Source: Rhizobium leguminosarum
Lineage (GTDB): Bacteria > Pseudomonadota > Alphaproteobacteria > Rhizobiales > Rhizobiaceae
Assembly: GCF_001679785.1 (NCBI RefSeq)
Contig: NZ_CP016289.1
Location: 496,001 to 560,000 of the forward strand
Length of the DNA: 64,000 nucleotides
Reading direction: 5' to 3'
Part shown: piece after piece, positions 1 through 8,635 of the stretch
Numbering within the stretch: the stretch's first letter is position 1
Layout: each line of letters starts with the position of its first letter
Made by a program: the position numbers and the translations under genes
The notes under the pieces: generated by a model
Seen by the model: only the letters and a program-made list of their open reading frames with translations
Database searches by the model: none
What the model was told of the DNA's origin: nothing

Positions 1-1
1 C

Positions 2-205
2 TTCGTCGTCGGGACGAAGTCCGGCTTCGGCGTCGTGCGCGATGCGATTGCCTGCAAGCCCGCCGTCATGGCCGAAACGGACCAGTATGTCGCCTTCGGT
101 TCGGAATACCGGGCGCTCGTCAATCTGCCCGGCATCGAGAATGCCCGGGTCTGGGAGCCAGAGCCTGCAACCGTCTATTTCTGGGATCACCAGAAGGTCG
201 CTTGA
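2..205 (+). CDS. mgsA: N-methylglutamate synthase subunit A (class II glutamine amidotransferase), C-terminal end
   Basis: The window opens inside this gene. The readable frame gives 67 residues ending in ...YFWDHQKVA and a TGA stop. The segment FVVGTKSGFGVVRDAIACKP resembles the C-terminus of GlxB/MgsA-type class II glutamine amidotransferases. In the N-methylglutamate synthase complex this subunit hydrolyses the amide of the glutamyl donor. It is followed at once by the MgsB and MgsC subunits, which is the main support for the call. The N-terminal nucleophile cysteine lies outside the window, so activity cannot be judged. An older name for the same genes in rhizobia is glxB. Confidence 0.75.
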   Translation, partial: FVVGTKSGFGVVRDAIACKPAVMAETDQYVAFGSEYRALVNLPGIENARVWEPEPATVYFWDHQKVA

Positions 206-243
206 CCGGCGCCTCATGCGTATTCTCCAAGGGTTATCGAAAC

Positions 244-930
244 ATGCCTGTCATTGATCTTGCCACTACGCCGTTACGTGAACTCAACAGCGCCCTGCAC
301 AACATCCAGAACGGTTCGAACGATCTTTCCTTCGAAGTCGTCAATCCGCGCGGCAGCCATTCGGTTGCCGTCGGCATCGATGCGCCGGTCACGGTCGACG
401 TGAAGGGGTCCGTCGGGTATTATTGCGCCGGGATGAACGACGGCGGGACCGTCACCGTTCACGGTTCGGCAGGTCCGGGTGTGGCGGAAAACATGATGTC
501 TGGAACAGTCGTCATCGAGGGCGATGCCAGCCAGTATGCCGGCGCAACCGGCCGCGGCGGCCTCCTTGTCATCAAGGGCAATGCGGCGTCGCGCTGCGGC
601 ATCTCGATGAAGGGCATCGACATCGTCGTTCATGGCAATATAGGCCACATGTCCGCCTTCATGGGCCAGTCCGGTCACCTCGTGGTGCTCGGCGATGCCG
701 GCGATGCGCTTGGGGATTCGCTCTACGAGGCGAAGCTCTTCGTGCGCGGTTCGGTCAAGAGCCTGGGTGCCGATTGCATCGAAAAGGAGCTGCGTCCCGA
801 GCATCTGATGAAGCTGGCCGAACTTCTCGAAAAGGCGGGCGTGACAGAAGTGAGGCCCGAGGAATTTAAGCGTTACGGCTCCGCCCGCAAGCTCTACAAT
901 TTCAATATCGACAACGCCGACGCGTATTAA
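244..930 (+). CDS. mgsB: N-methylglutamate synthase subunit B (GXGXG glutamate-synthase alpha-like)
   Basis: The 228-residue protein is built almost entirely of the glycine-rich beta-helix repeat seen at the C-terminus of large glutamate synthase subunits, for example GTVTVHGSAGPGVAENMMSG, GTVVIEGDASQYAG and GLLVIKGNAASRCG. It would form the central domain of the MgsABC complex, which transfers a glutamyl group to methylamine to make N-methylglutamate. I chose the ATG at 244 (MPVIDLATTP). An in-frame TTG at 202 would add 14 unlikely residues and overlap the mgsA stop. MgsC starts 15 bases downstream, so the two are probably co-translated. The alternative annotation is glxC. Confidence 0.85.
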   Translation: MPVIDLATTPLRELNSALHNIQNGSNDLSFEVVNPRGSHSVAVGIDAPVTVDVKGSVGYYCAGMNDGGTVTVHGSAGPGVAENMMSGTVVIEGDASQYAGATGRGGLLVIKGNAASRCGISMKGIDIVVHGNIGHMSAFMGQSGHLVVLGDAGDALGDSLYEAKLFVRGSVKSLGADCIEKELRPEHLMKLAELLEKAGVTEVRPEEFKRYGSARKLYNFNIDNADAY

Positions 931-945
931 AGGCGAGGGACCATC

Positions 946-2274
946 ATGAGCTATCACAACCCCTATACCCCGCCGCGCAAGTCCGCGACCTTCGACGATT
1001 ACACGCTGGCGGAAATCCGCCGTGCTGCGGCGACCGGTATTTACGACATCCGTGGCGCCGGCACCAAACGGAAGGTGCCGCATTTCGATGACCTGCTGTT
1101 TCTCGGCGCATCGATCTCCCGCTATCCGCTCGAAGGTTACCGCGAGAAGTGCGACACGTCTGTCGTCCTCGGCGCGCGTTTTGCCAAAAAGCCCATTCAC
1201 CTGAAGACGCCGATCACTATTGCCGGCATGAGCTTCGGCGCGCTCTCCGGCAATGCCAAGGAAGCGCTCGGACGCGGCGCGACGATTGCCGGAACCTCCA
1301 CCACGACAGGCGACGGCGGGATGACCGATGAAGAGCGCGGCCATTCCCAGACGCTGGTCTACCAGTATCTGCCGTCGCGATACGGCATGAATCCCAAGGA
1401 CCTGCGTCGCGCCGACGCGATCGAAGTGGTTGTCGGTCAGGGCGCAAAGCCCGGCGGCGGCGGCATGCTGCTCGGCCAGAAAATCTCCGATCGCGTCGCC
1501 AACATGCGCAACCTGCCGAAGGGCATCGATCAGCGCTCGGCCTGCCGCCATCCGGATTGGACAGGCCCGGACGACCTCGAAATCAAGATCCTGGAACTGC
1601 GCGAGATCACCGACTGGGAAAAGCCGATCTATGTGAAGGTCGGCGGTGCACGTCCCTATTACGACACAGCGCTTGCCGTGAAGGCCGGGGCCGACGTGGT
1701 GGTGCTCGATGGCATGCAGGGCGGAACCGCGGCGACGCAGGATGTCTTCATCGAGAATGTCGGCATGCCGACGCTCGCCTGCATCCGCCCCGCGGTGCAG
1801 GCGCTGCAGGATCTCGGCATGCATCGCAAGGTGCAACTGATCATCTCGGGCGGCATCCGTTCGGGCGCCGACGTGGCCAAGGCACTGGCGCTGGGTGCCG
1901 ATGCCGTTGCCATCGGCACGGCAGCGCTCGTTGCGATCGGCGACAACGATCCGCACTGGGAAGAAGAATACCAGAAGCTCGGCACGACGGCCGGCGCTTA
2001 TGACGACTGGCACGAAGGCAAGGACCCGGCTGGCATCACCACGCAGGACCCGGAACTGATGAAGCGGCTTGATCCGATCGCCGCCGGCCGCCGTCTCGCC
2101 AACTATCTGAAGGTTATGACGCTGGAAGCCCAGACCATCGCACGCGCCTGCGGCAAAAACCACCTGCACAACCTGGAACCGGAAGATCTTTGCGCCCTGA
2201 CGATGGAGGCGGCCGCCATGGCCCAGATCCCGCTCGCCGGCACAAACTGGTATCCCGGCAAGGGAGGCTACTGA
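946..2274 (+). CDS. mgsC: N-methylglutamate synthase subunit C (FMN-binding GltB2-like)
   Basis: The 442-residue protein matches the FMN and iron-sulfur domain of glutamate synthase as a stand-alone polypeptide. The C-terminal part carries the TIM-barrel phosphate-binding region SGGIRSGADVAKALALGADA, and a mid-protein GGGMLLGQKI segment precedes it. Cysteines in CRHPDW, RACGK and LCALT could serve the cluster, although I cannot assign the ligands. With MgsA and MgsB it would make N-methyl-L-glutamate from glutamylmethylamide or methylamine plus glutamate. A GAGGGA ribosome site lies before the ATG. It is followed by gmaS, whose product feeds this enzyme. The older name is glxD. Confidence 0.87.
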   Translation: MSYHNPYTPPRKSATFDDYTLAEIRRAAATGIYDIRGAGTKRKVPHFDDLLFLGASISRYPLEGYREKCDTSVVLGARFAKKPIHLKTPITIAGMSFGALSGNAKEALGRGATIAGTSTTTGDGGMTDEERGHSQTLVYQYLPSRYGMNPKDLRRADAIEVVVGQGAKPGGGGMLLGQKISDRVANMRNLPKGIDQRSACRHPDWTGPDDLEIKILELREITDWEKPIYVKVGGARPYYDTALAVKAGADVVVLDGMQGGTAATQDVFIENVGMPTLACIRPAVQALQDLGMHRKVQLIISGGIRSGADVAKALALGADAVAIGTAALVAIGDNDPHWEEEYQKLGTTAGAYDDWHEGKDPAGITTQDPELMKRLDPIAAGRRLANYLKVMTLEAQTIARACGKNHLHNLEPEDLCALTMEAAAMAQIPLAGTNWYPGKGGY

Positions 2275-2357
2275 TTTCTACTACCGGCCGGGCAAACGTC
2301 CCGGCCGTCTCGCATCCATAAGCGAAGTGTCTCGAAGAAATCCAAAGGGGAACGAGA

Positions 2358-3665
2358 ATGACACTGGACCTTGCTGCTTTTGCCAAAGACAAAGGCATCA
2401 AATATTTCATGATCAGCTATACCGACCTGTTCGGCGGCCAACGCGCCAAGCTGGTCCCCGCAGAAGCCATCGCCGATATGCAGAAAGATGGCGCCGGCTT
2501 CGCGGGCTTCGCAACCTGGCTCGATCTGACGCCAGCCCATCCCGACCTGTTTGCGCTTCCCGATGCTTCCTCCGTCATCCAGCTACCCTGGAAGAAAGAC
2601 GTCGCATGGGTTGCTGCCGACTGCGTCATGAACGATCAGCCTGTCGAACAGGCACCGCGCGTGGTGCTGAAAAGACTGGTCGCTGAAGCTGCGAAAGAAG
2701 GGCTCAGGGTGAAAACCGGCGTGGAGCCCGAGTTCTTTCTGATTTCTGCGGACGGCTCGGTGATTTCGGACCAGTTCGATACCGCCGAGAAGCCTTGCTA
2801 CGATCAGCAGGCCGTGATGCGTCGGTATGATGTCATCGCCGAGATCTGCGACTACATGCTCGAGCTCGGCTGGAAGCCCTATCAGAACGACCACGAGGAC
2901 GCGAACGGCCAGTTCGAGATGAACTGGGAATATGACGACGCGCTTCAGACCGCAGACAAGCACTCCTTCTTCAAGTTCATGGTCAAGTCGGTCGCCGAAA
3001 AACACGGCCTTCGCGCGACGTTCATGCCGAAGCCCTTCAAAGGCCTGACCGGAAACGGCTGCCATGCCCATATCTCGGTCTGGGACATCGATGGCAAGGT
3101 CAACGCCTTCGCCGACAAGGAAATGCCATTTGGGCTCTCCGCTCAGGGTAAAACCTTCCTCGGCGGCATCATGAAACATGCCTCTGCGCTTGCCGCGATC
3201 ACCAATCCGACGGTCAATTCCTATAAGCGCATCAACGCGCCGCGCACCACATCGGGCGCGACCTGGGCGCCGAACACCGTCACCTGGACGGGCAACAACC
3301 GCACCCACATGGTGCGCGTGCCGGGACCGGGCCGCTTCGAGCTGCGCCTGCCTGATGGTGCTGTTAATCCGTACCTGCTGCAGGCGATCATCATCGCGGC
3401 CGGCCTCGACGGCATCCGCAGCCAAGCCGATCCCGGCCGGCACTACGATATCGACATGTATGCCGAGGGGTATCTGGTAAAGGACGCGCCGCGCCTGCCG
3501 CTCAATCTGCTCGACGCGCTGCGCGCCTATGATGCCGACGAGGGCTTGAAGCAGGCGATCGGGGCCGAGTTTTCCGCCGCCTATCTCAAGCTCAAGCATC
3601 AGGAATGGAATGCCTACTGCTCGCATTTCACCCAGTGGGAACGCGACAGCACGCTCGACATCTGA
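2358..3665 (+). CDS. gmaS: Gamma-glutamylmethylamide synthetase (GS type III-like)
   Basis: The 435-residue glutamine synthetase family protein begins LAAFAKDKGIKYFMISYTDL, the typical start of the GlnT/GmaS branch. Catalytic-domain landmarks are visible: EPEFFL, NGCHAHIS, and the arginine-rich VRVPGPGRFELRLPDGAVNP. GmaS ligates methylamine to glutamate using ATP. The neighbours on both sides (MgsBC before, Dmm and Tmm after) support the methylamine role rather than ordinary ammonia assimilation. Sequence alone cannot fully exclude a GlnT glutamine synthetase. The start has an AGGGGAA site ten bases upstream. A 9-bp hairpin (3696-3719) follows before purU. Confidence 0.88.
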   Translation: MTLDLAAFAKDKGIKYFMISYTDLFGGQRAKLVPAEAIADMQKDGAGFAGFATWLDLTPAHPDLFALPDASSVIQLPWKKDVAWVAADCVMNDQPVEQAPRVVLKRLVAEAAKEGLRVKTGVEPEFFLISADGSVISDQFDTAEKPCYDQQAVMRRYDVIAEICDYMLELGWKPYQNDHEDANGQFEMNWEYDDALQTADKHSFFKFMVKSVAEKHGLRATFMPKPFKGLTGNGCHAHISVWDIDGKVNAFADKEMPFGLSAQGKTFLGGIMKHASALAAITNPTVNSYKRINAPRTTSGATWAPNTVTWTGNNRTHMVRVPGPGRFELRLPDGAVNPYLLQAIIIAAGLDGIRSQADPGRHYDIDMYAEGYLVKDAPRLPLNLLDALRAYDADEGLKQAIGAEFSAAYLKLKHQEWNAYCSHFTQWERDSTLDI

Positions 3666-3695
3666 ACGGACGGACGTTCTGCAGACACACTGATG

Positions 3696-3719
3696 CGCCG
3701 GAGCGGACAAGCTCCGGCG
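3696..3719 (+). terminator. Intercistronic hairpin between gmaS and purU
   Basis: CGCCGGAGC (3696-3704) and GCTCCGGCG (3711-3719) form a perfect 9-bp stem with loop GGACAA, 31 bases after the gmaS stop. No T-run follows, so it may be an RNA-stabilising or partial termination element that separates mgs/gmaS expression from purU rather than a true intrinsic terminator. Confidence 0.5.
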
Positions 3720-3761
3720 TGATCTGGCCTTTGCGCTTGGGATAGCGAAGAAAGTGACAGC

Positions 3762-4646
3762 ATGAAGAACTTCGTACTCACCGTATCCTGCAAGTCGACG
3801 CGCGGCATCGTCGCGGCGATTTCGAGCTATCTGGCGGACAGGGGCTGCAACATCATCGACAGCTCGCAGTTCGACGATCTCGATACCGGCAAGTTCTTCA
3901 TGCGCGTCAGCTTCATTTCGGAAGAGGGGCTTTCGGGCGCCGATATCGACGCCGGTTTCGCGACCGTCGCCGCGCCCTTCGCGATGGATTACGATTTTCA
4001 CGACAACGAGAAGCGCATGAAGGTCCTCTTGATGGTGTCGCGCTTCGGCCATTGTCTCAACGACCTGCTCTATCGCTGGAAGATCGGAGCGTTGCCGATC
4101 GATATCGTCGGCGTCGTCTCCAACCATTTCGACTACCAGAAGGTCGTGGTCAACCATGACATTCCGTTTCACCATATTCCGGTCACCAAGGCCAACAAGG
4201 CGCAGGCCGAGGCCCATATCATGGAAGTGGCCGAGCAGACCGGCACGGAGCTGATCGTGCTCGCCCGTTACATGCAGATCCTGTCGGACGAGATGTGCCA
4301 GAAGATGTCCGGGAAGATCATCAACATCCATCATTCCTTCCTGCCGAGCTTCAAGGGCGCCAACCCTTACAAGCAGGCCTACGGCCGCGGCGTGAAGCTG
4401 ATCGGGGCGACGGCGCATTACGTCACCGCCGATCTCGACGAAGGCCCGATCATCGAGCAGGATACGGCGCGCATTACCCATGCGCAGTCCCCCGACGACT
4501 ATGTCTCGATCGGCCGCGACGTCGAAAGCCAGGTGCTGGCGCGCGCCATCCACGCCCATATCCATCACCGCACCTTCATCAACGGCAATCGCACCGTGGT
4601 CTTCCCGGCAAGCCCCGGCAGCTACGCGTCGGAGCGGATGGGCTGA
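3762..4646 (+). CDS. purU: Formyltetrahydrofolate deformylase
   Basis: The 294-residue protein has an N-terminal ACT domain (about 1-80, starting FVLTVSCKSTRGIVAAISSY) and a C-terminal formyltransferase-fold domain. Catalytic residues of the family are present: N188 and H190 in INIHHSFLPS, and D226 in DLDEGPI. It hydrolyses 10-formyl-THF to formate and THF. In this setting it would regenerate free THF for the demethylation enzymes (DmmD and the later N-methylglutamate steps), whose methyl groups leave as folate one-carbon units. Full length compared with the family. The short space to gmaS holds a hairpin, so purU may be expressed at its own level. Confidence 0.93.
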   Translation: MKNFVLTVSCKSTRGIVAAISSYLADRGCNIIDSSQFDDLDTGKFFMRVSFISEEGLSGADIDAGFATVAAPFAMDYDFHDNEKRMKVLLMVSRFGHCLNDLLYRWKIGALPIDIVGVVSNHFDYQKVVVNHDIPFHHIPVTKANKAQAEAHIMEVAEQTGTELIVLARYMQILSDEMCQKMSGKIINIHHSFLPSFKGANPYKQAYGRGVKLIGATAHYVTADLDEGPIIEQDTARITHAQSPDDYVSIGRDVESQVLARAIHAHIHHRTFINGNRTVVFPASPGSYASERMG

Positions 4647-4724
4647 GAGATGATTGGCGTCATCGCACCCATCGCGCCGCAGGACAGACGCCGTCAAAGT
4701 TTTCGGAAATGCATGCCGGGCGGG

Positions 4725-4753
4725 CTTGCCACGGCGCGAAAGACGAATATAGT
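4725..4753 (+). promoter_or_regulatory. Putative sigma-70 promoter for dmmDABC-tmm
   Basis: A -35 box TTGCCA (4726-4731, five of six to TTGACA) is separated by 16 bases from TATAGT (4748-4753, five of six to TATAAT). Transcription would start near 4760, about 37 bases before the dmmD ATG. It sits in the only sizeable gap (150 bases) between purU and dmmD, which fits a separate transcript for the oxidation genes. No operator could be identified. Confidence 0.5.
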
Positions 4754-4796
4754 CAGGAAATAAATATTCCGTAGAGGAAACAAAAGGGAACGGACA

Positions 4797-5930
4797 ATGG
4801 CTTTATCATGGCGTTTCTCCGCCTTGGCGAATCGGCATCGCGCTCTGGGATCGAAGCTTGAGGACTGGAGCGGTATGGGCACCGCCTGGACCTACGACAA
4901 GGACATGTCGGAAGAGCATGTCGCCGTCCGCACCAAGGCCGGCATCATGGATGTCTCAGGCCTGAAGAAGGTGCACCTGGTCGGCCCGCACGCCATCGCC
5001 GTCCTCGACCACATCACCACCCGCGACCTGACGAAGATCTACCCCGGCCGCTCGGTCTATGCGACCATGCTGAACGAGCGCGGCCACTTCACCGACGATT
5101 GCATCGTCTATCGCACCGGCCCGAATTCCTGGATGCTCGTGCATGGTTCCGGCTCCGGCCACGAGGAACTCGTCAAGCAGGCGGCAGGCCGCAATTGCGC
5201 GGTGCTCTTCGACGACGACCTGCATGACCTGTCGCTGCAGGGTCCGATCGCGGTCGACTACCTCGCCAAATATGTGCCCGGGATCCGCGACCTCAAATAT
5301 TTCCACCACATGCAGACGACACTGTTCGGCGCACCGGTGATGATCTCGCGCACCGGCTATACCGGCGAACGTGGCTACGAAATCTTCGTGCGCGGACAGG
5401 ACGCCGTCATGGTCTGGGACCGGATCGTCGATGAAGGCAAGGAGATGGGCATCATCCCCTGCTGCTTCTCCGTTCTCGACATGCTGCGGGTCGAAAGCTA
5501 CCTGCTCTTCTACCCCTACGACAATTCGCAGATGTATCCCTTCGCCGACCAGCCGCCCGGCGACAGCCTCTGGGAACTCGGCCTCGACTTCACCGTCAGC
5601 CCTGGCAAGACGGGCTTCCGTGGCGCCGAGGAACATGCGCGCCTCAAGGGTAAGGAACGCTTCAAGATCTTCGGCATGCTGATCGATGCCGACGGACCGG
5701 CCGATCTCGGCGACGAGGTCTTTGCCGACGGCAAAAAGGTCGGCGTCATCACTTGCCCGAGCTATTCGGCGCTGACGAAGAAATCCATGGCGATCGCCCG
5801 TCTCGACGTTGACAAGGCGGTGCATGGGACGAAACTCGAAGTCCGCGGCAAGACCGTGAAGGCAGGCGCCACCGCCCACACGCTTCCTTTCGACGATCCG
5901 GAGAAGAAGAAGAGGACCGCCGTAGGTTAA
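4797..5930 (+). CDS. dmmD: Dimethylamine monooxygenase-associated aminomethyltransferase (GcvT family)
   Basis: The 377-residue GcvT/folate-binding family protein shows the family signatures TRDLTKIYPGRSVYATMLNE, SRTGYTGERGYEIFV and the barrel C-terminal domain. DmmD is the GcvT-like partner encoded with DmmABC in marine methylated-amine degraders. It probably moves the methyl group released from dimethylamine onto THF. The order dmmD-dmmA-dmmB-dmmC is the same as described for Ruegeria, and tmm follows. The ATG at 4797 has an AAAGGGA site. A general aminomethyltransferase or dimethylglycine-type role is the alternative, but the context argues against it. Confidence 0.82.
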   Translation: MALSWRFSALANRHRALGSKLEDWSGMGTAWTYDKDMSEEHVAVRTKAGIMDVSGLKKVHLVGPHAIAVLDHITTRDLTKIYPGRSVYATMLNERGHFTDDCIVYRTGPNSWMLVHGSGSGHEELVKQAAGRNCAVLFDDDLHDLSLQGPIAVDYLAKYVPGIRDLKYFHHMQTTLFGAPVMISRTGYTGERGYEIFVRGQDAVMVWDRIVDEGKEMGIIPCCFSVLDMLRVESYLLFYPYDNSQMYPFADQPPGDSLWELGLDFTVSPGKTGFRGAEEHARLKGKERFKIFGMLIDADGPADLGDEVFADGKKVGVITCPSYSALTKKSMAIARLDVDKAVHGTKLEVRGKTVKAGATAHTLPFDDPEKKKRTAVG

Positions 5931-5941
5931 GGAGCACGCCA

Positions 5942-6547
5942 ATGCTCGTTGCAGGCATCAAGAGCCGACCAGTCTACTCGGGCCTGACCATCCAGCCGCG
6001 CGCCCGGCGGCACATTTTCGCGCTCGAAGGGGAGGGCGCCAAGGCTCTCCTCGACCAGCAGCCGGCGCTTGACGAAACGGCGCTCTCTCGCAGCGAGATC
6101 CTCTATGTCGCCCGCGGCTCGCAAGGTACCGGCCTGGAGGAGGCGCTGCGCCGCCTCGGCGCCGACATGTTCTTCACGGCCCCAACGATCGCAACGCTGC
6201 TCGTCCGATTGAAGGGTTCGCTCGCCACCGCCCATATGGGCACGCGGCTTTATCTGTCGGGCACGGAAGGCTTCATCGGCCAGGCGATGCTGGTGGCGCT
6301 CGATTACGGCATGGACCATGCCTCCGTCATCACCGAGCATCGCGGCTCGCTGGCCCGGCGGGTGCAATGTGTCCATTGCAAGGGCATTACCGACGACGTC
6401 ACCACCAGCCCCTTTGCCTGCAGCCATTGCGGGCTGCCGCTCCTGGTGCGCGACCACTATTCGCGCCGGCTCGCCGCCTTCCAGGGCGTCAATATCGATG
6501 CGGAAGAACCGGGCAGCGCGCCTGACCCCGAGGAGTTGTTCCTTTGA
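5942..6547 (+). CDS. dmmA: Dimethylamine monooxygenase subunit DmmA
   Basis: The 201-residue protein has no signal peptide and no membrane span. The C-terminal part carries two CxxC pairs, C143/C146 (CVHC) and C160/C163 (CSHC), which form a rubredoxin- or zinc-ribbon-like metal site, as expected of the DmmA C-terminal domain. The N-terminal domain is the DmmA-like part with no clear motif. It is one of three subunits needed to oxidise dimethylamine to methylamine and formaldehyde equivalents. AAGGAG lies nine bases before the ATG. The stop overlaps the TTG start of dmmB, so translation is coupled. Confidence 0.8.
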   Translation: MLVAGIKSRPVYSGLTIQPRARRHIFALEGEGAKALLDQQPALDETALSRSEILYVARGSQGTGLEEALRRLGADMFFTAPTIATLLVRLKGSLATAHMGTRLYLSGTEGFIGQAMLVALDYGMDHASVITEHRGSLARRVQCVHCKGITDDVTTSPFACSHCGLPLLVRDHYSRRLAAFQGVNIDAEEPGSAPDPEELFL

Positions 6548-7512
6548 GCGGTGGTACTGAAATTCCTGTCCGCGTGACGCGGATCACGCCGATCGCTGAG
6601 CGCGTCAAGCGCTTCCGTTTCGAGCGCCTTGACGGCAAGCCGATGCCTTATTTCTCCGGCGGCGCCCACGTCATCGTCTTGATGAACGATGGCGGCCATA
6701 TGCGCCGCAACGCCTATTCGCTGATGTCGCCGCCGCATGATTGCGCAGCCTATGAGATCAGCGTGCTGCATGTCGAGGATTCACGCGGCGGCTCCACCTT
6801 CATGCATGAGAAGCTCAGCGAAGGCGACGAGCTGAAGGTCAGTTATCCCGTCAACCTGTTCCAGCCGGACTGGCGCGGGCGCAAGCATCTTCTGATCGCC
6901 GGCGGCATCGGCATTACCCCCTTCATTGCGATGATGGAACAGTTTTCCCGCGAGGGCGCCAATTTCGAGCTGCATTATACCATCCGCACGCGCGACCGCG
7001 GTGCCTATTGGCAGCAACTCGTCGAGCGCTATGGCGGACATCGCATCAAGATCTATTGCGACGCCGAAGGCGGCGACGCCATCCCCCTGACGCGCCTGCT
7101 CGGCACCCAGCCGCTCGGCACGCATCTTTATGTCTGCGGCCCGTCCGGCATGATCGACGGCGTGCTGAAGGCGGGACTCGACGCCGGCTGGCCGGAGCAG
7201 AACCTGCATTCGGAACGGTTCCTGTCGTCTCTACCAGGCAAACCCTTCGCGATCGAGCTCCTGCGGTCCGGCAAGACCGTGAAGGTCGGCCATCACGAAA
7301 GCATGCTGGAGGCGATCGAGGCGGCGGGGGTCGACGCGCCCTTCCTCTGTCGCGGCGGCGCCTGTGGTCAATGTGAGACCGGGGTCGTCACCTGCGACGG
7401 CAAGCTGCTGCACCATGACGTCTATTTGACGAGTGAAGAAAAAGCATCCGGCCGCAAGGTGATGATCTGCGTTTCCCGCTTCGAGGGAAACACGCTGCAT
7501 CTTGATCTCTAG
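6544..7512 (+). CDS. dmmB: Dimethylamine monooxygenase reductase subunit (PDR/VanB-type ferredoxin reductase)
   Basis: The 322-residue protein has an FAD-binding front half (RRNAYSLMSPP region), an NAD-binding domain (LIAGGIGITPFIAMM) and a C-terminal plant-type 2Fe-2S domain with ligands C269, C274, C277 and C309 (CRGGACGQC ... MIC). It passes electrons from NAD(P)H to the DmmC/DmmA oxygenase. The start is TTG at 6544, overlapping the dmmA stop, with GAGGAG ten bases before it. The next ATG is far inside the FAD domain. Family assignment is firm. The dimethylamine specificity follows from the operon. Confidence 0.85.
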   Translation: MSGGTEIPVRVTRITPIAERVKRFRFERLDGKPMPYFSGGAHVIVLMNDGGHMRRNAYSLMSPPHDCAAYEISVLHVEDSRGGSTFMHEKLSEGDELKVSYPVNLFQPDWRGRKHLLIAGGIGITPFIAMMEQFSREGANFELHYTIRTRDRGAYWQQLVERYGGHRIKIYCDAEGGDAIPLTRLLGTQPLGTHLYVCGPSGMIDGVLKAGLDAGWPEQNLHSERFLSSLPGKPFAIELLRSGKTVKVGHHESMLEAIEAAGVDAPFLCRGGACGQCETGVVTCDGKLLHHDVYLTSEEKASGRKVMICVSRFEGNTLHLDL

Positions 7513-7544
7513 CGGCATCGGAAGCGGAACAAGGAGACCGGGAC

Positions 7545-8585
7545 ATGGCAATCGTCTTCAAGCAGGAAACCTTCCGGAACGATTTCAGCTATCGGAACAG
7601 CCCCGAAAACATCCGGCGTTTCCCGTTTCCCTTCGACCGCGACGAATACATGTATTCGGTCAATATGGAGCCGCATGTGCACGGCCGGACGGGAACCGTC
7701 TACGAAAGCCTGATTGACGTCGACGAGCATTACGTCGCCGAGATGCACGACCGGGCGCTGGTCCTGAAGGAAGATCCGCTGCGCTATCAGGCGCTGCCGC
7801 ACATGATGAGCGCCCAATGGGACACGCTCGAACTTTTGATGGAAGAGCAGGCGGCGGGTTACCCCGACCATTTCACGCTGATCCGCAACGGCGACCAGTG
7901 GCGCTGGATCAACCGCCCGCTCGGCATCGACGACAGCTTCACCTTCGGCGATGCTTCGACGCTGCCCTATGAGCCCTTCGAATATATCACCCGCCAGGCC
8001 CAGGGCGATTTCTGCATCGTCGACCAGCGCGACAGCAATCTCTGGATGGATGCCGGCATGGTGACGACTCAGGCCGACTGGTCACTCGATTTCGATATCG
8101 GCATGAACTTCATGGAATGGCACGGGCCGGTGCCGCTCGCCCACCAGATCGGCGTCTTCGACCGGGCGCTGAAATTCCTCTTGAACCTGCAGCAGGGCAA
8201 GCCGACACGGCGCTTCAACTGGACGATGACGATCAATCCGCGGCTCGACACCAGCCCCGAGAATTATCACAAATGGGGTCCTGACCGCACGACGGTGACG
8301 CCGGAGAATGTTGGCGAGAAGGTGCATCTGCGCGTCGAGCTGCAGAGCCTCTGGCGCCTGCCGCGATCGAACGCCATCCTCTTCGTCATCCGCTGCTACC
8401 TGATGAACATGGAAGAACTCGTCACCGTGCCGAAATGGGCGCGCCGCTTTCCGCGCGTGCTGAAGACGCTGCCCCTCGAGCTCATCGACTATAAGGGCCT
8501 CACCCGCTTCCGCGAGACGACGATCGACTGGCTTGCCAAATATGACGACGGGGCGCCGACCAGCCCCGGCATCTATCCGGACTGA
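7545..8585 (+). CDS. dmmC: Heme-dependent oxidative N-demethylase subunit (DUF3445), DmmC
   Basis: The 346-residue protein belongs to the DUF3445 / heme-dependent oxidative N-demethylase family, as judged from the start RRFPFPFDRDEYMYSVNMEP and the end region VELQSLWRLPRSNAILFVIR. It is the catalytic oxygenase subunit that hydroxylates a methyl group of dimethylamine, giving methylamine for GmaS. It is soluble, without signal or membrane segments. AAGGAG precedes the ATG by eleven bases. It lies between dmmB and tmm in one transcription unit. The heme ligands cannot be identified by eye. Confidence 0.82.
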   Translation: MAIVFKQETFRNDFSYRNSPENIRRFPFPFDRDEYMYSVNMEPHVHGRTGTVYESLIDVDEHYVAEMHDRALVLKEDPLRYQALPHMMSAQWDTLELLMEEQAAGYPDHFTLIRNGDQWRWINRPLGIDDSFTFGDASTLPYEPFEYITRQAQGDFCIVDQRDSNLWMDAGMVTTQADWSLDFDIGMNFMEWHGPVPLAHQIGVFDRALKFLLNLQQGKPTRRFNWTMTINPRLDTSPENYHKWGPDRTTVTPENVGEKVHLRVELQSLWRLPRSNAILFVIRCYLMNMEELVTVPKWARRFPRVLKTLPLELIDYKGLTRFRETTIDWLAKYDDGAPTSPGIYPD

Positions 8586-8635
8586 TGCGCAGCGATGTGC
8601 GAGATAAAGCGATATAATCAAGAGGGGAATGCTTC

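Noticed and set aside
274..2169. Long open frame on the minus strand opposite mgsB and mgsC
   Set aside because: It runs antisense through two well-supported genes, has an Arg/His/Ala-rich composition typical of GC-rich shadow frames, and contains no recognisable domain.
2583..4697. 704-codon minus-strand open frame opposite gmaS and purU
   Set aside because: Shadow of two firmly identified genes with clear catalytic motifs on the plus strand.
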